In this document: piece after piece, positions 6,537 to 13,749 of the stretch
Numbering within the stretch: the stretch's first letter is position 1
Layout of the letters: each line of letters starts with the position of its first letter
Assembly: GCA_020853995.1 (NCBI GenBank)
Contig: JADYXV010000009.1
Span: 1-17,066, forward strand
DNA length: 17,066 nucleotides
Direction of reading: 5' to 3'
Origin: Novosphingobium sp.
GTDB lineage: Bacteria > Pseudomonadota > Alphaproteobacteria > Sphingomonadales > Sphingomonadaceae
Notes under the pieces: generated by a model
Seen by the model: the letters and a program-made list of their open reading frames with translations, nothing else
Told to the model about the DNA's origin: nothing
Database searches by the model: none
Made by a program: the position numbers and the translations under genes

Positions 6537-8412
6537 ACGCCAGCCACCGCGCCAGCATCTGCATCAGCCCAAGTTTCTCGCGCGCCCCGCTTGGCGCAGC
6601 AGTGCGATCATCGCTCATGCATTCAAGGCAATAGGCGCGCATTCCGCCGCCGCTGATCAGGCGGGTGACGTCTGCCTCGATCCGCGCGATCAGGCCGTGT
6701 TGGCGCGCGGCCAGCACTCCGGCAAGGTCTTGCGCGCCGGTGTGACGCGCTTCGCCGGTTTCCATCTGTTGCAGGAATTGCGCAAACGGGCTGGCATCGC
6801 TTTGGATATAGGCCGCATGCCATTCCTTTGCGCCGGCCTTTTTGGCGGCCCATACCACGGCATCGTCCACACCGCCGAATTCATCGACAAGGCCCAGTTG
6901 CCGCGCGGTACCGCCGTCCCAGATGCGGCCCTGCCCCACCTTGTCGATATCCGCCGTCGTCTTGCCGCGCGATTTGGCGACAAAGCCGAGGAAGCGGGCA
7001 TAAGTCTGTTCAACCTGGCTTTGCATGACGGCGGCCACTTGCGGCGTTATGCCGCCCAGCAAATCCGGCTGGCCCGATAGCGGGGTGGTGGCCACATGTT
7101 CGGTGGTCACGCCGTATTCGGGCAGGGTTTCCTCAAAGCTAGGGAACACCGCGAACACGCCGATGGAGCCGGTGATCGTGGAGGGTTCGGCAAAGATGCG
7201 CTGTGCAGGCGTTGATACCCAATACCCGCCGCTGGCCGCCGTGCTGCCCATCGATACAGCAATCGGCAGGCCTTTGGCTTTGACCCGCTCCACCGCCGCG
7301 CGAATGCGTTCGGATGCCAGCACCGAACCGCCGGGCGAATCAACCCGCAGCACCAACGCTGCGTAATCATCGCTTTTTGTAACGCCATCGATCAGGTCGG
7401 CAATCCGGTCTCCGCCTGCGGTGCCGGGGCCTGCATCGCCATCGACGATTTCCCCCGCAACGGTGACGACGGCCACAGCCTTGCCCGCTTTGGGCGCAGG
7501 CTTATCGGCCAGATAGACGCCAAGTTCGGTTGCTTTGAACGCGCCCAACGTGCCATCTTCATCCGCGCCGACGAGTTCGGCCACGCGCTGGCCAAAGGCG
7601 ATACGATCCCCAACGCGGTCAACCATGCCGGATTTCAGCGCGGCTTGTGCGGCATCGCCACCGGCATCGGCCACCCATTTGGCAGGATCGGTAATGGCCA
7701 GCGTATAATTCGCCTTGGGCCGCGCGCGCTTTACATCGTCCTGCCAGTTCTGCCAGACCGCTTGCAGCACCGCGTTCAACGCATCGCGCGATTCGGGCGA
7801 GGAATCGCTGCGGATGAAGGGTTCAACCGCGCTTTTATAGGTGCCGACCTTGAAGACGTTGGCCTTGACCTTCAGCTTATCAAGCAGGCCCTTGTAAAAC
7901 AGCATCGTGCCGCCGGGGCCGCTGATCGCCACGCCGCCCAGTGGATCAATCCACGCTTCAGTAGAATGCGCGGCCAGTTGGATCGCATCGTCGGTATAAA
8001 TCAGCGAGCGGACCAAAACCGGCTTTTTGGCAGCGCGCACTTTATCCAGCGCGGCACCGACATTGGCGATTTGCACCGCCGATCCGCCAGAAAACTGTTC
8101 CAGATCAAGCACCACGGCTTTGATGCGTTTGTCCGCAGCCGCCGTTTCAATGGCGCGCACGAGATCGCGCTCCACATATTCGGGCGCGGGCGCATCCCCC
8201 GATAGCAACAGCGATGTGGGTGAAAGCTGCGTGGCTTCTTCAACGATTGCGCCATCCAGCGCCAGATACAGCGCCCCTTCGCGGACTTTGCCGGGACTTG
8301 GGCGTGATGATAGCGCTGCGTAAACCGCTGCAAAGAACAGCAGCAGAAACAACAGGACCAGGCCATCTTTGATGGCGACGAGGATCTTCCAGACCGAACG
8401 GGCAAAGCTCAT
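6535..8412 (-). CDS. sppA: Signal peptide peptidase SppA, 67-kDa type
   Basis: A 625-residue membrane-anchored serine protease of the long, duplicated SppA type (E. coli SppA is 618 residues). SppA digests signal peptides left in the membrane after secretion. One N-terminal membrane helix is visible (about residues 17-34, GLVLLFLLLFFAAVYAAL), after a short basic cytoplasmic start. The catalytic Lys193 lies in the YKSAVEPF motif of the N-terminal domain, and the nucleophile Ser363 in DSPGGSVLASE of the C-terminal domain. The following SMGSTAASGGYW and TGSIGVF motifs are also typical. The ATG at 8412 starts the canonical membrane anchor; the frame remains open to 9531 but that part is antisense to pyrB. 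sppA and pyrB are divergent with 87 bp between their starts. Confidence 0.96.
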   Translation of the reverse strand: MSFARSVWKILVAIKDGLVLLFLLLFFAAVYAALSSRPSPGKVREGALYLALDGAIVEEATQLSPTSLLLSGDAPAPEYVERDLVRAIETAAADKRIKAVVLDLEQFSGGSAVQIANVGAALDKVRAAKKPVLVRSLIYTDDAIQLAAHSTEAWIDPLGGVAISGPGGTMLFYKGLLDKLKVKANVFKVGTYKSAVEPFIRSDSSPESRDALNAVLQAVWQNWQDDVKRARPKANYTLAITDPAKWVADAGGDAAQAALKSGMVDRVGDRIAFGQRVAELVGADEDGTLGAFKATELGVYLADKPAPKAGKAVAVVTVAGEIVDGDAGPGTAGGDRIADLIDGVTKSDDYAALVLRVDSPGGSVLASERIRAAVERVKAKGLPIAVSMGSTAASGGYWVSTPAQRIFAEPSTITGSIGVFAVFPSFEETLPEYGVTTEHVATTPLSGQPDLLGGITPQVAAVMQSQVEQTYARFLGFVAKSRGKTTADIDKVGQGRIWDGGTARQLGLVDEFGGVDDAVVWAAKKAGAKEWHAAYIQSDASPFAQFLQQMETGEARHTGAQDLAGVLAARQHGLIARIEADVTRLISGGGMRAYCLECMSDDRTAAPSGAREKLGLMQMLARWLA

Positions 8413-8424
8413 GAGCGCAACTCT

Positions 8425-8444
8425 ATTGTGGACGAGTGCACAAT
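8425..8444. promoter_or_regulatory. Inverted repeat in the sppA/pyrB divergent spacer
   Basis: ATTGTG and CACAAT form perfect 6-bp arms around an 8-base spacer. The site is 13 bp from the sppA start codon and 55 bp from the pyrB start, in the only DNA that can hold both promoters. It has the geometry of a dimeric regulator site, but no known regulator consensus is recognised. Confidence 0.3.
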
Positions 8445-8499
8445 GCCAGCGGGAAACCGCTTGAGCATGCATCCCCTGCACTCTAGGGAACTTGGCTTG

Positions 8500-9525
8500 A
8501 TGCAAAGCCCCAATCCCTTGCAGGCAGGCCGCTACCCAGCGGGCGGTCTTGCCTTTCCGCACCGCGATCTGACCGGCATCGGCCAGCTTGCCCGGCATGA
8601 GATCCTCTATCTGCTTGATGAAGCAGAACAATGGGTTGATCTGAACCGGCAGAGCAAGAAGAAAACCGATCTTCTGCGCGGGTTGACCATCATCAACGCC
8701 TTCTTTGAAAACTCCACGCGAACGCTGCTTTCGTTCGAAATCGCTGGAAAGCGGCTGGGCGCTGATGTGGTGAACATGCATGCCGCCACCAGCAGCGTCA
8801 AAAAGGGCGAAACGCTGATCGATACGGCGATGACGCTGAACGCCATGCGCGCCGATGCCATCGTCATCCGCCACGCAAGTTCGGGCGCGGTGCGGTTGAT
8901 CGCCGAAAAGGTCGATTGTCCGGTATTGAACGCAGGCGATGGCCAGCATGAACACCCGACGCAGGCCCTGCTGGACGCGCTGACCATGCGCCATGCGCTG
9001 AAGCTGCCGATTGGCAGTGATCTCAATGGCCTGAAAGTCACGATCTGCGGGGATATTCTGCACAGCCGCGTCGCGCGGTCCAACATCCTCAGCCTGACCG
9101 CGCTGGGCGCTGATGTGCGCGTTTGCGCCCCGCCCGCGCTGATGCCTGATGAAGTGGACGTGATGGGCGTAACGCCGTTTCATGATTTTGATGCCGCCCT
9201 TAAAGGCGCAAACGTGGTGATGATGCTGCGCTTGCAGCAGGAGAGGATGAGCGGACAATTCATCCCCTCGCCCCGCGAATACCGGCATTTGTATGGCCTG
9301 ACGCCCGAACGGCTGGCCAAGGCAGAACCCGATGCCTTCATCATGCACCCCGGCCCGATGAACAGGGGGATCGAGATTGATTCCACCGTCGCCGATCACC
9401 CTACCCGCAGCCTGATCACCAATCAGGTGGAAATGGGCGTCGCGATCCGCATGGCGTGCCTTGAGGTGCTGACGCGCCGGACGCGGCAAGTGCCCGGCTG
9501 GGACGCTGTGGGAGCAGCAGCATGA
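8500..9525 (+). CDS. pyrB: Aspartate carbamoyltransferase catalytic subunit
   Basis: A 341-residue ATCase, which condenses carbamoyl phosphate with aspartate in the second step of pyrimidine synthesis. The carbamoyl-phosphate loop FFENSTRTLLSFE is at residues 68-80, KKGETL about 101-106, the HPTQALLDA motif 152-160, and HPGPMNRGIE near the C-terminus. Length and style fit the ATCases that assemble with a dihydroorotase-like partner rather than with PyrI; no pyrI is seen. The ATG at 8500 is preferred since AGGGAAC lies about 10 bases upstream and a start at this point fits the family length. In-frame starts at 8428 (GTG), 8443 and 8467 would add 11-24 residues without similarity. The TGA stop overlaps the next start codon in ATGA, so the two genes are translationally coupled. 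Confidence 0.96.
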   Translation: MQSPNPLQAGRYPAGGLAFPHRDLTGIGQLARHEILYLLDEAEQWVDLNRQSKKKTDLLRGLTIINAFFENSTRTLLSFEIAGKRLGADVVNMHAATSSVKKGETLIDTAMTLNAMRADAIVIRHASSGAVRLIAEKVDCPVLNAGDGQHEHPTQALLDALTMRHALKLPIGSDLNGLKVTICGDILHSRVARSNILSLTALGADVRVCAPPALMPDEVDVMGVTPFHDFDAALKGANVVMMLRLQQERMSGQFIPSPREYRHLYGLTPERLAKAEPDAFIMHPGPMNRGIEIDSTVADHPTRSLITNQVEMGVAIRMACLEVLTRRTRQVPGWDAVGAAA

Positions 9526-10751
9526 TCGCACAGCCCCTCACCATCACCGGCGGCAAGCTGGTCCTTCCCACAGGTGAGCCAAAGCCGGGCGCAATCCGCT
9601 GTGAAAACGGCCGGATCGTGGCGCTAGGCGATGTTGCGCCGCAAGACGGTGACACCGTGTTCGATGCCAAGGGTGCGCTGGTTGCGCCCGGCCTTGTCGA
9701 TCTGGGCGTATTCGCGATTGACAAGCCCGCGTTCCACTTTGGCGGGATCACCCGCGCAGCATTAATGCCAGACGTTGGCCCGCCGCTGGACCACCCTGCC
9801 CGCGTGCGGTTTGCCGCGCAATCGGGCAAGCCGGACTTGTGGGTTCACCCGCTGGCCGCCGCTACACGCGGGCTGGAAGGCAATGAACTGGCTGAACTGG
9901 CGCTGATGCGCGATGCAGGCGCAAAGGCGGTTGCGACAGGCCGCGCGTGGATTGCCGATTCGGGCGTTATGCTCCGCCTGCTGCGCTATTGTGCGATGCT
10001 GGGGCTGGTGGTCGTCACCCACGCCGAGGACGCTGCGATTACCGGCAAGGCCGTGGCCACCGCTGGCGAAGTTGCCACGCGGCTGGGCCTGCCTTCTGCC
10101 CCTGCCGAGGCTGAATCACTGGCCGTATCGCGCGACATTGCACTTGCCGAATTGTCGGGCGCGCATGTCCACTTCCGCCAAGTGACAACTGCGCGCGCGC
10201 TGGATCTGGTGCGCGCCGCCAAAGCGCGCGGGGTGCGCATTACGGCAGGGGTTACGCCTGCGCACTTCATCCTGTCGGACCTTGAACTGGTGGGCTTCCG
10301 CACGTTCTGCCGACTTTCACCGCCGCTGCGCCGCGATTCCGATCGGAAGGCCGTGATCGCGGCGATTGCCGATGGCACGATTGATGTGATTGCATCGGGG
10401 CATGATCCGCGCGGGCCGGAAGACAAGCGCCTGCCCTTTGCCGATGCAGAACCCGGCATGGCAGGTGCCGAAACGCTGCTGCCCTTGACGCTCACATTGG
10501 TGCGCGATGGCGAGATCACGATGGCGCGGGCGTTTGAATTGCTCAGCACCAATCCGGCAAAGCTGCTGGGCGTGGCGGCAGGCAAGCTGGAGGCGGGCGC
10601 AGAAGCAGATTTCGCGATCGTCGATCCGGTGCGCCCGTGGGTGGTCAGTTCCGACAAGATGGCGGCGGCTGCGGGCAACACCCCGTTTGATCGCCGCCCG
10701 GTGGAGGGCCGTGTCACCGCCCTGTTCAAAGGCGGCGCGCAAGTCGACTGA
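9522..10751 (+). CDS. pyrC': Dihydroorotase-like protein lacking metal ligands (PyrC')
   Basis: A 409-residue class I dihydroorotase homologue of the amidohydrolase superfamily. Active members have PGLVDxHxH near residue 60; here it reads PGLVDLGVF (55-64 region), so both histidines of the first metal pair are gone. The catalytic Asp of the usual TDHAPH motif is replaced: the segment is ASGHDPR at 291-297. The TAEVTPHH motif is TAGVTPAH. His167 (THAED) and His215/217 (AHVHF) remain. The protein therefore probably cannot hold the binuclear zinc centre and is likely the non-catalytic PyrC' that stabilises ATCase, as known for Pseudomonas pyrB-pyrC'. The start codon overlaps the pyrB stop by 4 bp. 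A separate active dihydroorotase should exist elsewhere in the genome. Fold assignment is firm; loss of activity is inferred from the residues. Confidence 0.9.
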   Translation: MIAQPLTITGGKLVLPTGEPKPGAIRCENGRIVALGDVAPQDGDTVFDAKGALVAPGLVDLGVFAIDKPAFHFGGITRAALMPDVGPPLDHPARVRFAAQSGKPDLWVHPLAAATRGLEGNELAELALMRDAGAKAVATGRAWIADSGVMLRLLRYCAMLGLVVVTHAEDAAITGKAVATAGEVATRLGLPSAPAEAESLAVSRDIALAELSGAHVHFRQVTTARALDLVRAAKARGVRITAGVTPAHFILSDLELVGFRTFCRLSPPLRRDSDRKAVIAAIADGTIDVIASGHDPRGPEDKRLPFADAEPGMAGAETLLPLTLTLVRDGEITMARAFELLSTNPAKLLGVAAGKLEAGAEADFAIVDPVRPWVVSSDKMAAAAGNTPFDRRPVEGRVTALFKGGAQVD

Positions 10752-10759
10752 AACAGATC

Positions 10760-10795
10760 GGGCGCAGGCTCCTTTTCGAAGCCCGCGCCCTTTCC
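10760..10795 (+). terminator. Terminator of pyrB-pyrC'
   Basis: GGGCGC-A-GGCT (10760-10770) pairs with AGCC-C-GCGCCC (10780-10790), leaving a 9-base loop and a single internal A/C mismatch. TTT and then a pyrimidine-rich run follow. It lies 9 bp after the pyrC' stop, in the 67-bp convergent gap to the TPR/SPOR lipoprotein gene. Confidence 0.7.
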
Positions 10796-10818
10796 CTCTC
10801 AAACTAAAGATATACTGA

Positions 10819-12159
10819 TCAGCGTTTGGCCATGCGCGTGTTTACCGCAGGCTGGCCGGGCTGGTTGGTGCTCCCGACATCGCGCAATACCATGCAGGGT
10901 CCGCCGCGCGCTTTGACCGATCCGCACAGTGATGTGGCGGCGGCAAGGCCCGAAAAACCTGCAGCCCTTACGCGCCACAGCGTCTTGCCGTTAACGGTCA
11001 CTTTGGTGGTGACATTGCGATAGCTGGCCAGTGCCGGATTGCGCGCTGCGAAATGGCGCCAGGCGCGGCGTGCGCCCTCGGCGCTGGAAAACGCGCCAAG
11101 TTGAATGCCATGCAGGCTTTTGCCGACCGAAGGTGCAACAACTGTCTTTTGAACGTGCGCTGTCGGCCTTGCCGGCGGAAGCGTGATTTTGGCGGGGTAT
11201 GCAGGCGCTGCTGCTTTATGGGCAGGGGCTACATAGACCGGTGCGGCCGGTGGTGCAGACGGAGGCAGATCAATCATCGCCAACTGCCCCTTCACGGGCT
11301 GCGATGAAGCGTCTGCCAATGATGGTTCAGCGCCGCGTGGCTCTTCCAGCGGAGCGAGTTCTTCCACCACTGCTTGCGCCAAACGTTCGGCGCGGGTTGC
11401 AGCTTCAGCGGAAAGTTGCATCGTTGACGGGAAATTCGCCAGTGCCAGTGCGGTCGGCTGGCCGCTGTCGCCGCGCAATGGCACAGACAGCAATTCTGCC
11501 ACGCGTTCGCGTGTCAGTTCGCGCTGCCCCATCATCGCCCATGTTTCAAGGCGGGCACCCACTTCGGATGCAGGCAAATCTTGTGAAACCATTGCCCGCG
11601 CTTCACGCCACTGGCCTGAGAGCGCATAGGCCAAAGCCAGATTCTGGCGGATTTTCACGGTGTTTTCACCGCCACGAATTGCATCGGACAGCACAGCGAC
11701 GCCCTGCTGTGGCTGGCCGGCCAGCGCCACGGCTAGGCCATAATCGGCAGGAGCCAGACTATCGCGGTAAGAGTTGAGCGTATCGATGGCTTCAGGATAG
11801 CGCCCCAGAGCCACATCGGACAGCGCAAGGCTGAGCGCGGTGCGGCTGCTGTCCTCGCCCAGTTCCATCGCCTCGTCATAGGCCTGACGCGCCGATTCAA
11901 AACGGCCCGCCTTCAGATAGGCATTGCCCAGAAGCACGCGGTATGAAGCGTTCCGTGGATCGGCAAGAACGGCCTTTTCGGCATTCTCGATTGCCAACTT
12001 GGTGTTGCCCTTGGCCATCGCGCCTTCGGCAGATGCCACGAACTTGCCCGGCTTGATCGCGCCGGTGGCGCAACCTGTCAGCACTCCAGCGGCAAGGACT
12101 GTGGTCAGGATCAACCGCACGTGGCGGCTAGGAGCGAAAGTGGCGAAACGGTTGCTCAT
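10819..12159 (-). CDS. TPR and SPOR domain lipoprotein
   Basis: A 446-residue envelope protein. The N-terminus has a lipoprotein signal peptide with lipobox LTGC, giving lipidated Cys30. Residues 38-140 form tetratricopeptide-like helices (GNTKLAIENAEKAVLADPRNASYRVLLGNAYLKAG and following; quoted in part), continuing as less regular helical repeats to about 215. A Pro/Ala linker (about 270-345) leads to a C-terminal SPOR domain (about 347-425: GIQLGAFSSAEGA ... LWRVRAAGFSG). SPOR domains bind denuded peptidoglycan at division sites, and TPRs bind proteins, so a scaffold at the septum or pole is plausible. The ATG at 12159 is preferred (AAGGAAA about 9 bases upstream); a TTG at 12180 adds seven residues before the signal. 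It is the third gene of the ParA operon, 21 bp after its neighbour. Confidence 0.88.
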   Translation of the reverse strand: MSNRFATFAPSRHVRLILTTVLAAGVLTGCATGAIKPGKFVASAEGAMAKGNTKLAIENAEKAVLADPRNASYRVLLGNAYLKAGRFESARQAYDEAMELGEDSSRTALSLALSDVALGRYPEAIDTLNSYRDSLAPADYGLAVALAGQPQQGVAVLSDAIRGGENTVKIRQNLALAYALSGQWREARAMVSQDLPASEVGARLETWAMMGQRELTRERVAELLSVPLRGDSGQPTALALANFPSTMQLSAEAATRAERLAQAVVEELAPLEEPRGAEPSLADASSQPVKGQLAMIDLPPSAPPAAPVYVAPAHKAAAPAYPAKITLPPARPTAHVQKTVVAPSVGKSLHGIQLGAFSSAEGARRAWRHFAARNPALASYRNVTTKVTVNGKTLWRVRAAGFSGLAAATSLCGSVKARGGPCMVLRDVGSTNQPGQPAVNTRMAKR

Positions 12160-12180
12160 TTTCGGGTTTCCTTCAGGCAA

Positions 12181-12708
12181 TCAGTTGCGCGTAGCGCGCC
12201 GGGCGATGTCATCTATCCCGGGTTGATCTGCGAGAAATCGGTCTAGCGCTTCGGTCAGAAGCGATTGCGCACTGCGCGATTGCAGCGTGCAGGCCAGACG
12301 GAGGCGCAAATGGCGATGCTGGTCGAGCCGCAGGGTAAACGCTGCCTTGCGCCCTTCAGCCAGCGCCGAGCGCACTTCCTTGCCGGCTTTGGTACGGCGT
12401 GGCTGAAGAACCGGCGCCATTTCCGTAACGGCCGATGCCAGCGCTTCAAGCTGCTGCACGATCACCGGCGCAGCCTTTGGTTGAACGGACAATGGCTGGG
12501 TCTCTGCAATGACCGGCGCGTCCTCGCCCATATCATTCCAGCCCAGATCATCAGGTTCAACTGCGGGCAGATCAGCGCCCATGCTGATCAGAACGCGGCG
12601 CTGTTCATCCGCGCTCAGCGACAATTGCGGGCGCATGGCGGGTCGCGCTGCGCCTTTGCGGGCCAGCAGCCCGGAAGACAACGATGCAAGAGGCTTGACC
12701 GCGCTCAT
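12181..12708 (-). CDS. Putative ribbon-helix-helix partner protein of ParA
   Basis: A 175-residue protein without a recognised name. Residues 121-160 fit a ribbon-helix-helix DNA-binding fold: strand KAAFTLRLD, helix QHRHLRLRLACTL, turn QSRSAQ, helix SLLTEALDRFLAD. Small RHH proteins are common centromere-binding partners of plasmid ParA ATPases. The N-terminus carries a basic peptide, SSGLLARKGAARPAM (11-25), like the short Arg/Lys tails by which many partner proteins stimulate ParA-type ATPases. The middle (45-100) is acidic and proline-rich, probably disordered. The ATG has a strong GGAGG 7 bases upstream, and the gene begins 14 bp after the parA stop. RHH and partner role are inferred from pattern and position. 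Alternatively the RHH domain could act only as an autorepressor. Confidence 0.72.
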   Translation of the reverse strand: MSAVKPLASLSSGLLARKGAARPAMRPQLSLSADEQRRVLISMGADLPAVEPDDLGWNDMGEDAPVIAETQPLSVQPKAAPVIVQQLEALASAVTEMAPVLQPRRTKAGKEVRSALAEGRKAAFTLRLDQHRHLRLRLACTLQSRSAQSLLTEALDRFLADQPGIDDIARRATRN

Positions 12709-12722
12709 CCAATCGCCTCCCT

Positions 12723-13451
12723 TCAAGAACCGGCGATCCGGCGGCCAAAGCCCCCGGCTGGCCGCTGCCCGCCGCCTGCCATAGGCATCGAGCTGGCCTG
12801 ATGCGGCACGGCAAATACCGTACGGCGGAAGTTCTTTTCCAGACGCTCGGACACGTACGTCCACAACGCGGCAACTTCGGCTGCCGATTTGCTGCCCGGA
12901 TCGCATTCCATGACCGTGCGCCCGTCAATCATCGAAGCGGCAAAATCGGTGCGCTGGTGCAAGGTGACCGGCGCAACCGTGCCATGCTGTGATAGAGCGA
13001 CTGCGGCTTCCGACGTGATACGCGCCTTTGGAGTTGCTGCGTTGACCACGAAAATCAGTGGCTTGCCTGCGCGATCGCACAGATCGACTGTGGCCCCCAC
13101 CGCGCGCAAATCGTGCGGGCTGGGCCGGGTTGGCACGACAATCAATTCCGCAACCGCAATTACCGATTGAATGGCCATGGTAATTGCAGGCGGCGTATCA
13201 ATGACTGCAAGTTTGAAACCCTGTTGGCGCAAGATAGCAAGATCACTGGCAAGTCTTGCAACAGTGGTTTGGGCAAAGGCGGGAAATTCGGCTTCGCGTT
13301 CGTTCCACCAATCGGACAGCGACCCCTGCGGATCGATATCGATCAGAACCCCGGGCCCTGCGCCCGCCCGTTGGGCCTGGACAGCGAGATGCCCGGACAA
13401 GGTCGTCTTGCCCGATCCACCCTTTTGCGATGCCAATGCTAGTACCCGCAA
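12723..13451 (-). CDS. ParA/MinD-family ATPase
   Basis: A 242-residue ParA-type ATPase. The deviant Walker A motif KGGSGKTT is at residues 10-17, with signature Lys10 and P-loop Lys15. Walker A' is LIDIDPQGS (36-44) and Walker B is AVIDTPP (82-88). These ATPases dimerise on ATP and bind nucleoid DNA, forming gradients that place plasmids, chromosomes, chemoreceptors or other cargo. There is no N-terminal helix-turn-helix and no C-terminal amphipathic membrane helix as in MinD; the tail after residue 213 is Gly/Pro/Met-rich. The start codon is TTG: the frame has a TAG two codons upstream, so no earlier start exists, and the protein begins correctly with MRVLALASQKGG. GCAGGGG lies about 9 bases upstream. 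First gene of a three-gene operon. Not MipZ by motif, and not clearly chromosomal Soj, since no parB lies beside it. Confidence 0.9.
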   Translation of the reverse strand: MRVLALASQKGGSGKTTLSGHLAVQAQRAGAGPGVLIDIDPQGSLSDWWNEREAEFPAFAQTTVARLASDLAILRQQGFKLAVIDTPPAITMAIQSVIAVAELIVVPTRPSPHDLRAVGATVDLCDRAGKPLIFVVNAATPKARITSEAAVALSQHGTVAPVTLHQRTDFAASMIDGRTVMECDPGSKSAAEVAALWTYVSERLEKNFRRTVFAVPHQASSMPMAGGGQRPAGGFGRRIAGS

Positions 13452-13472
13452 AACCTAAACCCCTGCTCAAAT

Positions 13473-13496
13473 CGCAAATTCGTGCGCAAGGATTCG
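13473..13496. promoter_or_regulatory. Direct repeats upstream of the ParA operon
   Basis: CGCAAATTCG (13473-13482) and CGCAAGGATTCG (13485-13496) are near direct repeats separated by 2 bp and lie 22-45 bp upstream of the parA start. A further ATCGCAA is found near 13535. Short tandem repeats in this position are typical operators or centromere-like sites for RHH partition proteins, so autoregulation by the second gene is plausible but inferred. Confidence 0.35.
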
Positions 13497-13505
13497 CAGA
13501 TCGAC

Positions 13506-13517
13506 CTAAAATTTTAG
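13506..13517. promoter_or_regulatory. 12-bp perfect palindrome in the parA divergent spacer
   Basis: CTAAAATTTTAG is a perfect palindrome in the AT-richest part of the 298-bp spacer between parA and the Sel1/SPOR gene. It may be an operator. A CTAA-N7-CTAAC element at 13625-13640 in the same spacer loosely resembles a CtrA site (TTAA-N7-TTAA) with two substitutions. Confidence 0.3.
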
Positions 13518-13749
13518 TTAAGATGTTACGACAATCGCAACGCGGTGCCTGCGTGTTCAATCGCCGCCCTATTGCGCCATGCCCTTTGTACTTGCGCGCT
13601 ATCTTGAAGGTTAAGGTTTTGGCGCTAATACTTTGCTAACGCCTCGTTGACTATAAACCGGGCTTGTAAGAACTGGTAATCGACCGCATTCGATACACGC
13701 TATCGGGGCATACGATCAGCGCATGCAATCAGGGACGGACTTTCAGATC

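Noticed and set aside
8413..9531. N-terminal extension of sppA by 373 codons
   Set aside because: The open frame continues only because it runs antisense to the GC-rich pyrB gene; the SppA membrane anchor begins at 8412.
9986..10729. Minus-strand open frame opposite the PyrC-like gene
   Set aside because: Ser/Ala/Arg-rich shadow translation with no motif; the plus-strand frame has clear dihydroorotase homology.
13625..13640. CtrA binding site CTAA-N7-CTAAC
   Set aside because: It differs from the TTAA-N7-TTAA consensus in both half-sites, so it is mentioned only as a weak resemblance and not claimed.
13647..13675. Sigma-70 promoter with TTGACT for the Sel1/SPOR gene
   Set aside because: The -35 is good, but no acceptable -10 lies 16-18 bases downstream.
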